A DNA stretch of 33,617 nt from Bacteroidaceae bacterium (GCA_017517925.1 JAFWXS010000095.1:1-33617); one strand, 5' to 3'. Counted from the stretch's first letter, positions 17,002-26,724 are shown. Numbers and translations are program-made. The notes: generated from the letters alone by a model not told the origin.

Positions 17002-17033
17002 CAAAGGTAGTAAAAAACAAACAAATAAACAAT
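17002..17033 (-). promoter_or_regulatory. Promoter for lptF-ribBA-aspC
   Basis: Minus-strand TACCTTTG (17009-17002) lies 25 bases before the lptF ATG. ATTG (17033-17030), one base off TTTG, stands 20 bases upstream of it. Confidence 0.65.
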
Positions 17034-17073
17034 GTTTATTTCCCACGAGCCGCAAGTATTCTCCGGCCACACG

Positions 17074-17451
17074 TCACAGTCCAGCCACACGGCGGAGATC
17101 TTCCATCTGGCTTTCCCACATCTGCCTGAGGTCTTCCTCCTCTTCGTTAAGCGAGATTTCAGTAATCTCCAGCACATGCGCCTTAGTCAGTTCGCTAACG
17201 TTGATACGCAGTTCAAAATAGGTCTTCGGAGCCTCGTCGAGCCAGTGAAAGCGAATATACACTCCTTCGCGGCAACCCAAGAGTTCGGCCTCGCGCTTCT
17301 CGTCTTTGCCCCATTGGAAGGTATATACACCATCCTTCTCGGTAATTCTGTCGGCCATCCAAGCCTCCAGCCCGCCCGTTGTACCTATAAAGTTCCATAC
17401 GATATTCCTCGTGTTTCCGTTGAGTGGATATTGCAAATGAATTCTTGTCAT
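17074..17451 (-). CDS. START-like (SRPBCC) domain protein
   Basis: This 125-residue single-domain protein resembles the small START-like family of Bacteroidota. An N-terminal strand (IHLQYPLNG) is followed by a Trp-containing helix (LEAWMADRI), a central sheet with YTFQWG and IRFHWLDE, and a long C-terminal helix rich in Glu and Met that would cap the cavity. The fold binds hydrophobic ligands in other families, but no ligand can be assigned. ATG at 17451 is chosen since 17484 (in frame) is within the leader after the promoter and adds only non-conserved residues. It is a single-gene unit upstream of lptF. Confidence 0.8.
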   Translation of the reverse strand: MTRIHLQYPLNGNTRNIVWNFIGTTGGLEAWMADRITEKDGVYTFQWGKDEKREAELLGCREGVYIRFHWLDEAPKTYFELRINVSELTKAHVLEITEISLNEEEEDLRQMWESQMEDLRRVAGL

Positions 17452-17470
17452 GGTTTTAGTCTTTTGTTCG

Positions 17471-17502
17471 CAAATATAATACAACCCATCGTAAAAAGCA
17501 AA
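17471..17502 (-). promoter_or_regulatory. Canonical promoter for the START-like gene
   Basis: On the minus strand TTTG (17502-17499), 20 bases, then TATATTTG (17478-17471), about 20 bases before the ATG at 17451. Confidence 0.8.
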
Positions 17503-17862
17503 TATTACACCACACTTTTACCACCTCATGCTTTGAATCAAGCTACTCCGCTTCGAGGGTATACCGTTCATTGAAATGGATAACCCATTTTTAAGTCAGA
17601 ACTACCCGTTTTCAAAATCAGGATAGTTCGATTTCCTTTGCGGTCCAATCCTATACAAATATCTAATTACAAGCATCGTATCATAAGAGAGGAGGGAGCA
17701 CTTTATTTATGGATTTTTTTGATATAAAATAATTATCGCTTACTGTGTAGTAAACAACATTTATTCTTTTGCGCGATATACTAAAAAAGCACTTCAAGAG
17801 TGTCCCAAAACGACTCGCACAGTGAAGAAAATACCGCATTTCTCTATTTTCGTTCGTTGAGA
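17503..17862. other. Non-coding gap before trpS
   Basis: I see no gene, tRNA or strong hairpin here. The stretch is A+T rich, with partial inverted repeats such as GGGT...ACCC around 17556-17585. An AGAGTGTCCCAAAACGA phrase at 17799-17815 faintly recalls transposon ends, but no transposase is present. Confidence 0.5.
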
Positions 17863-17894
17863 TTTGGCATTTTGCTCGCCTTGCACTATTTTTG
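17863..17894 (+). promoter_or_regulatory. Canonical promoter for trpS
   Basis: TTTG (17863-17866), 20 bases, then TATTTTTG (17887-17894), about 40 bases before the trpS ATG at 17935. Confidence 0.8.
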
Positions 17895-17934
17895 CACCCT
17901 CATTAAATCACAGGAAAAATAACGCACTATAGAT

Positions 17935-19023
17935 ATGGGAAAAATCATCCTTACCGGTGACCGTCCTACCGGTCGTCTCCACTTGGGGCATTTCGTGGGT
18001 TCGTTGCGCCGTCGCGTCGAATTGCAGAACTCCGGTCTCTTCGACAAAATCTTCATCATGATTGCCGATGCACAGGCCCTCACCGACAATGCCGACAATC
18101 CCGAGAAGATACGTCAGAACATTATCGAGGTGGCTCTCGACTACCTCGCCTGCGGCATCGACCCCTCGAAAAGCACCATCTTCATCCAGTCACAGGTGGC
18201 CGAGCTGTGCGAACTCGCTTTCTATTACATGAACCTCGTCACCGTAAGCCGCCTGCAGCGTAACCCGACGGTGAAGACCGAGATTCAGATGCGCAACTTC
18301 GAGACCAGCATCCCCGTAGGCTTCTTCACCTACCCCATCAGCCAGGCTTCGGATATCACCGCCTTCCGCGCCACCACGGTACCTGCCGGTGAAGACCAGC
18401 AGCCGATGATTGAGCAGGCACGCGAGATTGTGCGCCGCTTCAACGGTATTTACGGAGAGAACACCCTTATTGAACCCGAAATCCTGCTCCCCGACAATGC
18501 CGCCTGCATGCGCCTGCCGGGCACCGACGGCAAGGCCAAGATGTCGAAGTCATTGGGTAACTGCATCTACCTTTCCGACTCCTCGGAAGAAGTGCGCAAG
18601 CGCGTCATGAGCATGTATACCGACCCCGATCACATCCGTGTGGAAGACCCGGGCAAGGTAGAGGGCAACACCGTGTTCACCTACCTCGATGCTTTCTGCC
18701 GCCCCGAGCACTTCGCCAAATACTGGCCCGACTACTGCAGCCTCGACGAGTTGAAAGCGCACTACATGCGTGGCGGATTGGGCGACGTGAAGGTGAAGAA
18801 ATTCCTCTACGCCATCCTGGAAGAGCTGCTCACCCCCATCCGCGAGCGCCGCAAGGAGTGGGAGAAGGACATCCCTGCCGTATTCGACATACTGAAGAAG
18901 GGCAGCGACGCTGCACGAGAAGTGGCCGCCGGCACACTGGCCGACGTACGCCGTGCCATGCGCATCGACTACTTCGACGATGCCGAGCTGATTGCCGAAC
19001 AATCACGCAAGTTTCAGGGTTAA
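17935..19023 (+). CDS. trpS: Tryptophanyl-tRNA synthetase
   Basis: This class I synthetase charges tRNA-Trp. The 362-residue length fits. The HIGH-type motif is HLGH within [16 protein letters not shown] (about 8-23), and the KMSKS loop is intact in [11 protein letters not shown] (about 202). The ADAQAL phrase and the Gln-rich [12 protein letters not shown] also match the family. The variant start LTGDRPTG is one of the two common forms of this enzyme. It starts a rightward cluster and coaX follows after six bases. Confidence 0.96.
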   Translation: MGKIILTGDRPTGRLHLGHFVGSLRRRVELQNSGLFDKIFIMIADAQALTDNADNPEKIRQNIIEVALDYLACGIDPSKSTIFIQSQVAELCELAFYYMNLVTVSRLQRNPTVKTEIQMRNFETSIPVGFFTYPISQASDITAFRATTVPAGEDQQPMIEQAREIVRRFNGIYGENTLIEPEILLPDNAACMRLPGTDGKAKMSKSLGNCIYLSDSSEEVRKRVMSMYTDPDHIRVEDPGKVEGNTVFTYLDAFCRPEHFAKYWPDYCSLDELKAHYMRGGLGDVKVKKFLYAILEELLTPIRERRKEWEKDIPAVFDILKKGSDAAREVAAGTLADVRRAMRIDYFDDAELIAEQSRKFQG

Positions 19024-19029
19024 AAGAGA

Positions 19030-19770
19030 GTGGCACAGCAACTGATTATAGACATAGGCAACTCGTCGACCAAGGTAGCACTTTTCGAGGGCGACACGCT
19101 CATCGAAGACTTTCGCGTAGAGCATGAGGCTTTAGCCCATTTCCTCACCGACAAGGCCACCGACAGCACCATCCGTGCAGCCATCATCTCATCGGTGATA
19201 CCGTTCGGCGAAGAGGTAGAGCAGGCCATCAAGGCACTCCCCTACTCTTGCCTACGCATGTCGGCACAGTTGAAGATGCCCTTCACCATCGCCTACAGAA
19301 CCCCCGGGACATTAGGTCCCGACCGTTTGGCGGCTGTCGCCGAAGCATACGCCCGAGAGCCTGGCCATGATCTGCTCATCATCGATGTAGGCACGGCCAT
19401 CACTTATGACATGGTGATCGCCGACGGTACCTACCTCGGTGGCAACATATCACCTGGCATTGGCATGCGGTTCAAGGCACTCAACCTGCTCACAGGCAGA
19501 CTGCCCCTCGTGGACAAGGAGGGCGAGCGCATACCCATAGGCAACACCACAATAACAGCTATCAGAGAAGGTGTTTTGCAAGGTGTAGATAAAGAAATCG
19601 AAGGCTACATCCAGGAATACACCGCGAAATACCCTGGCCTTTTGGTTTTTTTAACGGGCGGCGGCGCTAATTTCTTGGATAATCGGGTAAAAAGTCGCAC
19701 CTTTGCAGACAGTTTGCTCGTAATAAAAGGTTTGAACCGAATATTGACGCTGAACAATGAAGTTATTTAA
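19030..19770 (+). CDS. coaX: Type III pantothenate kinase
   Basis: This enzyme carries out the first step of coenzyme A synthesis. The 246 residues begin with GTG at 19030, placing the phosphate-binding IDIGNSSTKVALF at residues 6-18. Further family motifs are GPDRLAAVAEA, IDVGTAITYDMV with the catalytic Asp, and GGNISPGIGMRF. The last 14 bases overlap the start of the outer-membrane protein gene, so the two are probably translated in coupling. No feedback site can be judged. Confidence 0.94.
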   Translation: MAQQLIIDIGNSSTKVALFEGDTLIEDFRVEHEALAHFLTDKATDSTIRAAIISSVIPFGEEVEQAIKALPYSCLRMSAQLKMPFTIAYRTPGTLGPDRLAAVAEAYAREPGHDLLIIDVGTAITYDMVIADGTYLGGNISPGIGMRFKALNLLTGRLPLVDKEGERIPIGNTTITAIREGVLQGVDKEIEGYIQEYTAKYPGLLVFLTGGGANFLDNRVKSRTFADSLLVIKGLNRILTLNNEVI

Positions 19771-20986
19771 GGCACTCGTCATCCTGCTCCTCACCCTGCT
19801 CGTACTCCCCATATCAGCGGAGAATGGCATGAACTCACCCTACACCCGATTCGGGTTCGGCCAACTGTCATCCATGGCAACCGGCACAAGCAGCAGCATG
19901 GGCGGCACGGGTATCGGCGTGCACAACAGCAACCAGATCAACATGCTCAACCCCGCCTCGTATGCAGCGGTCGACACGCTCACTTTCCTCCTCGATGTAG
20001 GCATGAGCATGGGCAACACCCACTTGTCAGAGAACGGAGTGAAGATGAATGCCGCCAACGCCACCTTCGACTACCTCGCCATGCAGTTCCGCCTGAAGCC
20101 CCACCTCGGTCTCACGCTCAGCATGACCCCTTTCTCGAATATCGGATATGACTTCAGCGAGACCCACCCCATATACAACGATGACGAGGGACAGACAACC
20201 GTCACCAACCGTTATCTCGGCACCGGCGGTCTGCGCCGTGTGACTGCCGGTATCGGTTATGCCCCGTTGAGAGGGCTATCGGTGGGTGCCAATTTCTCCT
20301 ACATCTACGGTGAGATATACCATTATATATACAACCAGTACAGCGATGCAAGCATCGGGTCGCGCGCCAGACAATACCGTGCCGATGTCACCACCTACGA
20401 CATCGACCTTGGCATGCAGTACCAGCTCCATGTGGGGAAGAACAGATTCACCATCGGCGCCACCTACCGTCCGGGGCACACTATCGACGACAAGGCCTAC
20501 ACCATCGAAACCGTATCCTCGAACGACACCACAGACGTCACCGATCTGAGTATCCCCTCCGCATACGGTGCCGGTGTATCGTACACTTATGACGACCGTC
20601 TCACCATCGCTGCAGACTATAGCATGGAGCAGTACAGCACCACCGCATTCTTCGGGGCAGAAGGTGCCGACCGCCACCGCGCGTCGATAGGCATGGAGTA
20701 TATCCCCGAGCTGCTCACCCGTAAGCTCTTCCGCCGAGCACGTTACCGCGCTGGCCTCCACTACACCACCTCGCACTACAAGCAGGGTCCCACCGAGTAC
20801 GGAGCCACCATAGGTATCGGCCTGCCTATCATGAATCGCTGGAACGGCAAGAGCATTGTCAACATATCAGGCCAATACATCCACGCACGCCCCAACGTGC
20901 CGGGCATGATTACCGAGAACTCACTGAGGCTGAGCATCGGTCTGTCGTTCAACGAGACATGGTTCAACAAGTGGAAGGTACAGTAG
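19757..20986 (+). CDS. Outer-membrane beta-barrel protein, unknown role
   Basis: This 409-residue protein has a cleavable signal peptide (about 1-21, ending PISA). The mature part begins NGMNSPYTRFGFG and continues with alternating polar/hydrophobic strands, many Tyr, Gly and Thr, such as YAPLRGLSVGANFSYIYG and YDIDLGMQYQL. It ends in strands typical of barrels. It resembles a FadL-like or general Bacteroidales barrel family, but the transported substrate is unknown. It overlaps coaX and lies upstream of envelope genes (TPR protein, lptC, ppiD), suggesting a constitutive envelope function. Confidence 0.8.
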   Translation: MKLFKALVILLLTLLVLPISAENGMNSPYTRFGFGQLSSMATGTSSSMGGTGIGVHNSNQINMLNPASYAAVDTLTFLLDVGMSMGNTHLSENGVKMNAANATFDYLAMQFRLKPHLGLTLSMTPFSNIGYDFSETHPIYNDDEGQTTVTNRYLGTGGLRRVTAGIGYAPLRGLSVGANFSYIYGEIYHYIYNQYSDASIGSRARQYRADVTTYDIDLGMQYQLHVGKNRFTIGATYRPGHTIDDKAYTIETVSSNDTTDVTDLSIPSAYGAGVSYTYDDRLTIAADYSMEQYSTTAFFGAEGADRHRASIGMEYIPELLTRKLFRRARYRAGLHYTTSHYKQGPTEYGATIGIGLPIMNRWNGKSIVNISGQYIHARPNVPGMITENSLRLSIGLSFNETWFNKWKVQ

Positions 20987-21012
20987 TAAGAATTGAAAGT
21001 TGAGAGTTAAAC
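20987..21012 (+). repeat. Dispersed TTGAGAGTTAA-type intergenic repeat
   Basis: AATTGAAAGTTGAGAGTTAA right after the outer-membrane gene stop is related to the heptads at 824-851, which also end in TTGAGAGTTAA. Confidence 0.55.
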
Positions 21013-21081
21013 TTTCCTTGAACAGTTGAGTCAAATAGACAGAAACAAAAAATAAGGATAATAATAAATACAATAGAAACT

Positions 21082-22449
21082 ATGAGATTAAAAGCACTTA
21101 TCGCATTATTCGCACTGACCGCTTCTGTTGCTATGGCACAAAAGGGCGTAGAAGACGGTTCACGTTTCGGCCACGGTCAGGACAGTATCGACTGCCTGAA
21201 CAACATCAGCCTCTACAGCGAGAACCTCAAGACCAAGAACTATACCGATGCCTACACCTACTGGAAGAAGGTATTTGCCGATGCACCAGTATCGCGCCAC
21301 AGCCTTTACACCGATGGTGTGACCATTCTGAAGAGCCTTATCGCAGGCACCAAGGTGCTCGATGAACGTAAAGGCTATGCCGACACGCTGATGCTGGTAT
21401 ACGACCAGCAGCTCCAGTACTTAGACAAGCTCAACCTGCTACGCAAGACCCCTTGGACCGAGTATTACGTAAAGGGCGAGAAGGCACACACCTACCTCAC
21501 CTACTACCCCCGCATGGACAACAACGTAGCCTACGACATGCTGCGCGAGGTGATCGAGACTGCCGGTGACAAGAACCAGTACTACATCATCGGCGACTAC
21601 ATGAAGGTATCGCTGGCCAAACTCAAGAACGACTCCACACACCGCGAGCAGTTCATTCAGGACTACCTCGTCTCGGCCGAGCATATTGCATCAATCAACG
21701 ACAAGGTACAGAAGATGAGTACCCCCAACCCCAAGCTCATCGAGGCCGTAGCCAAGATCAAGGACAACGTTGACGGTTACTTCATCAACAGCGGTGCTGC
21801 CGAGTGCAACCAACTCGAGGCCATCTATGCTCCCAAGGTAGAGGAGAACAAGGACAACCTTGAGTACCTCCGCAAGGTAGTGGGTGTTATGGCTATGCTC
21901 GACTGTACCGAGTCGGAGGTATACTACACCGCCTCAGAGTATGCCCACCACATCGCCCCCACCGCTGCCACTGCTGCCGGATGTGCCTACAGCTACCTCA
22001 AGCGTGGTGATATGGCCAAGTCTATCGAATACTTCGACCAGGCCATTGAGCTCGACACCGTAGTCGAGAGCAAGGCAGAGTACTGCTACAAGGCTGCTGT
22101 TATCCTCAATTCTGACCGCCAGCTCAGCAAGGCCAAAAGCTATGTAACCAAGGCCATTAACCTCAACGCCAACAAGGGCAGCTACTACATCCTCTTAGCT
22201 AATATCTATGCTGCCGCTCCCCAATGGAACGACGAGCCCCTCATCGACAAATGCAAGTACTTTGTCGTACTCGACCGCCTCTATCAGGCCAAGCGCGTCG
22301 ATGAGAGCGTAGCCGAGGAGGCCAACAAGATGATTGCCGCATACTCAACCCACACACCCGGCAAGGAACAGCTCTTCATGCTCGGTAAGAAAGAGGGCGA
22401 CAAGGTACATGTAGGCGGCATCATCAACGAGACCACTACCATACGCTGA
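21082..22449 (+). CDS. Periplasmic tetratricopeptide-repeat protein
   Basis: This 455-residue protein has a signal peptide ending in AMAQ (about residue 20). Two or three TPR-like helical pairs are clear near the C-terminus (about 300-390), such as GCAYSYLKRGDMAKSIEYFDQAIELD and AKSYVTKAINLN. The N-terminal two-thirds are helical without a recognised family. It has 95 bases of leader after the barrel gene and is five bases before lptC. A scaffolding role in the envelope is plausible, but no partner is indicated. Confidence 0.82.
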   Translation: MRLKALIALFALTASVAMAQKGVEDGSRFGHGQDSIDCLNNISLYSENLKTKNYTDAYTYWKKVFADAPVSRHSLYTDGVTILKSLIAGTKVLDERKGYADTLMLVYDQQLQYLDKLNLLRKTPWTEYYVKGEKAHTYLTYYPRMDNNVAYDMLREVIETAGDKNQYYIIGDYMKVSLAKLKNDSTHREQFIQDYLVSAEHIASINDKVQKMSTPNPKLIEAVAKIKDNVDGYFINSGAAECNQLEAIYAPKVEENKDNLEYLRKVVGVMAMLDCTESEVYYTASEYAHHIAPTAATAAGCAYSYLKRGDMAKSIEYFDQAIELDTVVESKAEYCYKAAVILNSDRQLSKAKSYVTKAINLNANKGSYYILLANIYAAAPQWNDEPLIDKCKYFVVLDRLYQAKRVDESVAEEANKMIAAYSTHTPGKEQLFMLGKKEGDKVHVGGIINETTTIR

Positions 22450-22454
22450 CAGCA

Positions 22455-23087
22455 GTGGACTCGAGTAAGCGCCAACTGCATACAAGACACTATGGCATAA
22501 CAATCGTCGCCACGACGATTGTTATGCTGTTTATGTTATCGGCATGCCACAAGCAGAAGCAGCCGATGGCCGATGCTATCACCAAGCGCGACTCGGTACC
22601 CATTATGGTCACCCGAGATGTTTCTACCTATATCAGCGACTCGGGTGTGGTACGTTACAAGATTATCACCGACGAATGGCAGGTGTTCGACCGCCTCGAC
22701 CCTTCACGCTGGACCTTCGAGAAGGGTGTCTACTTAGAGAAGTTCAACAATGACCTCGTCATAGAAGCCACCATCGTAGCTGACACCGCCTACTACTACG
22801 ACAAGGAGGAGTTGTGGGAACTGCGCAGCAACGTGCACATCGAGAACGAACAGGACGAGCAGTTCGACACCCAACTGCTCTTTTGGAACCAAAAAACAAA
22901 AAAAGTGTATTCCGACCGGTACATCCGCATACGCCAGCAAAAGCGCATCATCACCGGCATCGGCTTCACATCGAATCAGGACTTCACCAATTACACTATC
23001 AAGCAGACACAAGGTATCTTCCCCATCGAGGAGGAACAGGTCACTCCTACAGATTCTGCTGCGGTAGCAAGCGACACGATACAATAA
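22455..23087 (+). CDS. lptC: LptC-family lipopolysaccharide export lipoprotein
   Basis: This 210-residue protein has an N-terminal hydrophobic segment (about 14-30) ending in a lipobox LSAC at about 31. The LptC-type beta-jellyroll follows, with VRYKIITDEWQVFDR, WELRSNVHIEN and FDTQLLFWNQKTKKVYSD, the A-strand and sheet phrases of the family. LptC bridges the inner-membrane LptBFG complex (an lptF-like gene is at 15063-16976) to LptA. The start read is GTG at 22455. The C-terminus carries an acidic Thr/Ser tail. It is nine bases before the CNNM-type gene. Confidence 0.85.
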   Translation: MDSSKRQLHTRHYGITIVATTIVMLFMLSACHKQKQPMADAITKRDSVPIMVTRDVSTYISDSGVVRYKIITDEWQVFDRLDPSRWTFEKGVYLEKFNNDLVIEATIVADTAYYYDKEELWELRSNVHIENEQDEQFDTQLLFWNQKTKKVYSDRYIRIRQQKRIITGIGFTSNQDFTNYTIKQTQGIFPIEEEQVTPTDSAAVASDTIQ

Positions 23088-23096
23088 ACCAACGGC

Positions 23097-24359
23097 ATGG
23101 ACACTACCGGCATATTCCTACTCATTGCAATGGTCTTCTCGGCCTTCTTTTCAGGCATGGAGATTGCTTTCGTATCATCCAGCAAACTGCGCTTCGAGGT
23201 TGACAAGAGCACCAGCAGCCTCTCGGGTAAACTGCTGACCGTCTTCTACAACAACCCCAACAACTACATCTCCACCATGCTCGTGGGCAACAACATCGCC
23301 CTCGTCGTATACGGCATCATGATGTCGCGCATCATCGACGGTTTTCTCATCGAGCACATCACAGCTAACCCCGCACTGCTACTGCTCGTCGACACCGTCA
23401 TCTCCACGCTCATCATCCTCGTGGTGGGCGAGTTCGTGCCCAAGACCATCTTCAAGATCAATCCCAACGCCACGCTCCGCTTCTTCGCGCTGCCCACGTT
23501 CCTGATATACTGCGTGCTCTACCCCATCTCAAAGTTTGCCACCGCCTGTGCCCGTGGCGTATTACGTCTTTGTGGCATCAAGCTCAACAAGGAGAACTCC
23601 AGCAAAGCCTTCACCAAGACGGACCTCGACTACTTTATCCAATCGAGCATACAGCAGGGCAACGGAGCCGAGAATGTAGACACCGAGGTCAAGATATTCC
23701 AGAACGCGCTCGACTTCTCCAACCTGCGCATCCGCGACTGCATGGTCCACCGCACCGAGATTGAGGCCATAAACAAGAGCGCCACGGCCGAGGAGCTCAT
23801 GCGCGTGTTTGTGGAGACCGGCTACTCCAAGATTATCGTCTACGAGGAGACCATTGACAACATCATCGGCTACATCCACTCCTCCGAGATGTTCAAGCGC
23901 ACGGCCACGTGGCAGGACAACATCACCAAGATGCCCTTTGTGCCCGAGAGTATGCAGGCTCAGAAGCTCATGGAGCAGTTCCTGCAGCAGAAGCGCTCGC
24001 TCGCCGTAGTAGTCGACGAGTTTGGCGGCACTGCCGGCATCATCTCCTTGGAGGACATCGTAGAGGAGCTCTTCGGTGAGATTGAAGACGAGCACGACGT
24101 AGACGACTACATCGCCAAACGGAACGACGACGGCTCGTACCTCCTCTCGGCCCGCCTCGAGATAGAGCGCGTCAACGAGATGTTCGGGCTCGGGCTTCCC
24201 GTCTCCGATGAATACCAGACTCTCGCAGGCTTCATCCTCTACCGCTACAAGAACTTCCCCAAGACACACGAAGTGATACAGATAGACCAATTCAAATTCA
24301 AGATAATGAAGGTAGAGAGCAACAAAATCGAGCTCACGACCTTGAAAATAGAAGAATAA
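23097..24359 (+). CDS. CNNM/HlyC-type membrane protein with CBS pair
   Basis: The 420-residue protein has a DUF21 (CNNM) membrane domain of about four helices at residues 1-180, including FSAFFSGMEIAFVSSSKLR and VGEFVPKTIFKINPN. Two CBS domains follow (about 205-325) with RDCMVHRTEIEAI and VVVDEFGGTAGIISLEDIVEELFGEIEDE. A CorC/HlyC domain ends the protein (about 335-418). Relatives transport Mg2+ or other divalent ions, and in gliding Bacteroidota one member is GldE; no gliding genes are near. The old name hemolysin should not be taken as a function. Confidence 0.88.
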   Translation: MDTTGIFLLIAMVFSAFFSGMEIAFVSSSKLRFEVDKSTSSLSGKLLTVFYNNPNNYISTMLVGNNIALVVYGIMMSRIIDGFLIEHITANPALLLLVDTVISTLIILVVGEFVPKTIFKINPNATLRFFALPTFLIYCVLYPISKFATACARGVLRLCGIKLNKENSSKAFTKTDLDYFIQSSIQQGNGAENVDTEVKIFQNALDFSNLRIRDCMVHRTEIEAINKSATAEELMRVFVETGYSKIIVYEETIDNIIGYIHSSEMFKRTATWQDNITKMPFVPESMQAQKLMEQFLQQKRSLAVVVDEFGGTAGIISLEDIVEELFGEIEDEHDVDDYIAKRNDDGSYLLSARLEIERVNEMFGLGLPVSDEYQTLAGFILYRYKNFPKTHEVIQIDQFKFKIMKVESNKIELTTLKIEE

Positions 24360-24415
24360 ACAGAGGCAAAGCCACTTTTTTTGCCCAATCTTTATGCTGT
24401 TAAAAGTTTTTTTCG

Positions 24416-24423
24416 TACTTTCG
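24416..24423 (+). promoter_or_regulatory. Possible promoter -7 box upstream of the ppiD-like gene
   Basis: TACTTTCG deviates by one base from TAnnTTTG and lies 49 bases before the ATG at 24472. No TTTG lies 20 bases upstream. Confidence 0.35.
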
Positions 24424-24471
24424 TGCGCTCAAAACGTATTTGGAATAATATAAACTAACAAAATACACAAA

Positions 24472-26619
24472 ATGGCAACATTACAATCCATCAGAAAACA
24501 CGGCGCAGCCTTGGTCATCGTGATCGGCATCGCGCTGTTCGCATTCATTGCCGGTGATGCCGCCAAGGTATTCCAGCCCGGCATGAATTCACAGAACGTA
24601 GGTGAAATCAACGGTAAGAAGATTGAAGTACAGCAGTTCCAACAGTTGGTCGAGGAGTACACTCAGGCCATCAATTTCGTACGTGGTACCAACTCACTCA
24701 CCGAGGCCGAGAACGCCCAGATCAAGGATGAGGTATGGAACACGCTCGTGACCAACACCCTCATCGGCACCGAGGCCGACAAGCTCGGTCTCACCGTGAC
24801 CACCGCCGAGTTGCAGGCAGTCATCGATGCAGGCACCGACCCCCTGCTGGCCCAGTCGGCTTTCCGTAACCAGAGCACTGGCCTGTTCGACCGCGACGTA
24901 CTCATGAAGTTCCTTGCCGAGTATGCCGCCATGGACCCCGAGATTATGCCAGCCGAGTACGTGGAGTATTACCACCAGCTCTACAACTACTGGAAGTTCA
25001 TCGAGAACAACCTTATCAGTAGCTTGCTCATGCAGAAGTACGAGGCACTTGTGGTAGAGTCACAGTTCTCCAACCCCGTAGCCGCCGAGTACAACTTCAA
25101 CGCGCGCAACAACCATGCCGAGGTGAAGTACACAGTCGTACCTTTCAGCAGCGTGCCCGACTCGCTCGTGAAGGTTTCAAATAGCGACATCAAGCGCCTC
25201 TACGACGCCAAGAAGGAGCTCTACAAGCAGCCTGCCGAGACACGCGTCATCAAGTACATCGATGTAGCCGTGAAGCCCAGCCAAGCCGACCGTGACGAGC
25301 TCCTCGCCGAGGTCAACGAATATGCCAGCCAGCTCGCCACCACCGACGAGGTAGCCGCTCTCGTGCGCCTTGCCAACTCCGAGGTAGCCTACTCGGCCGT
25401 TCCCGTTACAGCCAACGCCCTTCCCGAAGACGTAGCCACCCGCCTCGACTCAGTGAATGGCAGCGAGGTATACGGTCCCTACTACAACGCAGCCGACGAC
25501 TCATACAACGCATTCCGCATATTAAATAAGGTACAGCAGCCCGACTCAGTGCAGTACCGCCAGATCTCGGTAATTGACAACGATGCCACTCTTGCCGCCG
25601 AGCGTGCCGACAGCATCTACCGTGCCCTCACCGCCCGCAGAGATGCAGCCAAGTTTGCCGACCTCGCCGAGAAGTACGGCCAGCCCACCGAAGCCGCATG
25701 GCTCTCTACAGCCAACTTCGAGGGAGCAGCTATCGAAGGCGACAACGCCACCTACCTCAACACCCTCTTCAGCATGAAAAAGGGCGAGACGAGGCAGCTC
25801 AACCTTGGCGGCGGCCACCTCATCATCGAGGTCCTCGACACCAAGAATCCTGTCGAGAAATACGAGGCAGCCGTCATCAAGCGCCCCGCCTACTTCAGCA
25901 ACGAGACCTATGCCGAGGCATACAACCAGCTCAGCGCCTTCGTAGCCAGCAACCAGACCCTCGAGGACATCGAGGCCAATGCCGAGGAGGCAGGCTTCCG
26001 CCTCTACCCCATCGCCGAGCTCAATAATGCCGCCCACACCATCGGTGGCGTGCAGGGTACCCGTGAGGCACTCCGCTGGGCATTCGGAGCCGAGAAGGGC
26101 GAGGTATCACAAATCTTCGAAGCTGGCGATAACGACCACCTCATGGTGATCGCCGTAGCCGACATCCACAAGGCAGGCTACCGCCCCGTAGCCGACATGG
26201 CCGACATGTTCCGCCACCAAGCCCTCAACGACAAGAAAGCCGAGAAGATCCTTGCCGAGGCCAAGAAGGTGACCACCATGGACGAGGCCACCGCCCTCAG
26301 CGGTGCCAAGAACGACGTGCTGCGCCGCGTAAGCTTCAGTTCACCCGCCTACGTGAGCAAGACACCTGCCAACGAACCCGCCATCAGCGGTGCTGTAGCA
26401 AGCCTTGAAGAAGGCGTACTCAGCGCACCCATCAAGGGCAACGGCGGCATCTACTTCCTCGAGGTAGTGAAGAAGGAGGCCGGCAATGCCACCTTCGATG
26501 CAGCCGCCGAGCAGAAGACCCTCGAGACCACCGCCACACGCAACATCAACAGCAACACCATCCTCAACGAGCTCTACCGCAAGGGCGAGGTGAAGGACAA
26601 CCGCTACCTCTTCTTCTAA
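24472..26619 (+). CDS. PpiD/SurA-type periplasmic peptidyl-prolyl isomerase
   Basis: The 715-residue protein is anchored by an N-terminal helix (about 13-28) and follows the PpiD plan. A SurA-like chaperone region (about 40-230) contains VGEINGKKIEVQQFQQL. A parvulin domain (about 360-465) contains FADLAEKYGQPTEAAWL and TRQLNLGGGHLIIEVLD. A second helical chaperone portion ends the protein. It helps outer-membrane proteins fold in the periplasm, matching its position behind the barrel and LptC genes. The terminator at 26660-26691 ends the cluster. Confidence 0.9.
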   Translation: MATLQSIRKHGAALVIVIGIALFAFIAGDAAKVFQPGMNSQNVGEINGKKIEVQQFQQLVEEYTQAINFVRGTNSLTEAENAQIKDEVWNTLVTNTLIGTEADKLGLTVTTAELQAVIDAGTDPLLAQSAFRNQSTGLFDRDVLMKFLAEYAAMDPEIMPAEYVEYYHQLYNYWKFIENNLISSLLMQKYEALVVESQFSNPVAAEYNFNARNNHAEVKYTVVPFSSVPDSLVKVSNSDIKRLYDAKKELYKQPAETRVIKYIDVAVKPSQADRDELLAEVNEYASQLATTDEVAALVRLANSEVAYSAVPVTANALPEDVATRLDSVNGSEVYGPYYNAADDSYNAFRILNKVQQPDSVQYRQISVIDNDATLAAERADSIYRALTARRDAAKFADLAEKYGQPTEAAWLSTANFEGAAIEGDNATYLNTLFSMKKGETRQLNLGGGHLIIEVLDTKNPVEKYEAAVIKRPAYFSNETYAEAYNQLSAFVASNQTLEDIEANAEEAGFRLYPIAELNNAAHTIGGVQGTREALRWAFGAEKGEVSQIFEAGDNDHLMVIAVADIHKAGYRPVADMADMFRHQALNDKKAEKILAEAKKVTTMDEATALSGAKNDVLRRVSFSSPAYVSKTPANEPAISGAVASLEEGVLSAPIKGNGGIYFLEVVKKEAGNATFDAAAEQKTLETTATRNINSNTILNELYRKGEVKDNRYLFF

Positions 26620-26659
26620 TACATAATAAGTAGAGAAGAACCTGTTCATAGGAAACAAA

Positions 26660-26699
26660 CTGCGAGGGTGCATTCAAATGTATCCTCGCAGTTTTGCTT
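26660..26699 (+). terminator. Terminator after the ppiD-like gene
   Basis: CTGCGAGG...CCTCGCAG forms the base of a 15-base-pair stem (26660-26674 with 26677-26691, two G-T positions) with a two-base loop, followed by TTTTGCTTT. Confidence 0.8.
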
Positions 26700-26724
26700 T
26701 ATTCGTTCATTTTCCATACCTTTG
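26693..26724 (+). promoter_or_regulatory. Canonical promoter for the first sialidase gene
   Basis: TTTG (26693-26696), 20 bases, then TACCTTTG (26717-26724), 39 bases before the ATG at 26764. The -33 box lies in the T-run of the preceding terminator, so the two elements are nested. Confidence 0.8.

Noticed and set aside
17799-17815. AGAGTGTCCCAAAACGA as a transposon end
   Set aside because: Only a single faint match, with no partner repeat, target duplication or transposase nearby.
24364-24385. GGCAAA...TTTGCC hairpin after the CNNM-type gene as a terminator
   Set aside because: The T-run lies in the stem and loop rather than after it, so it is too weak to call.
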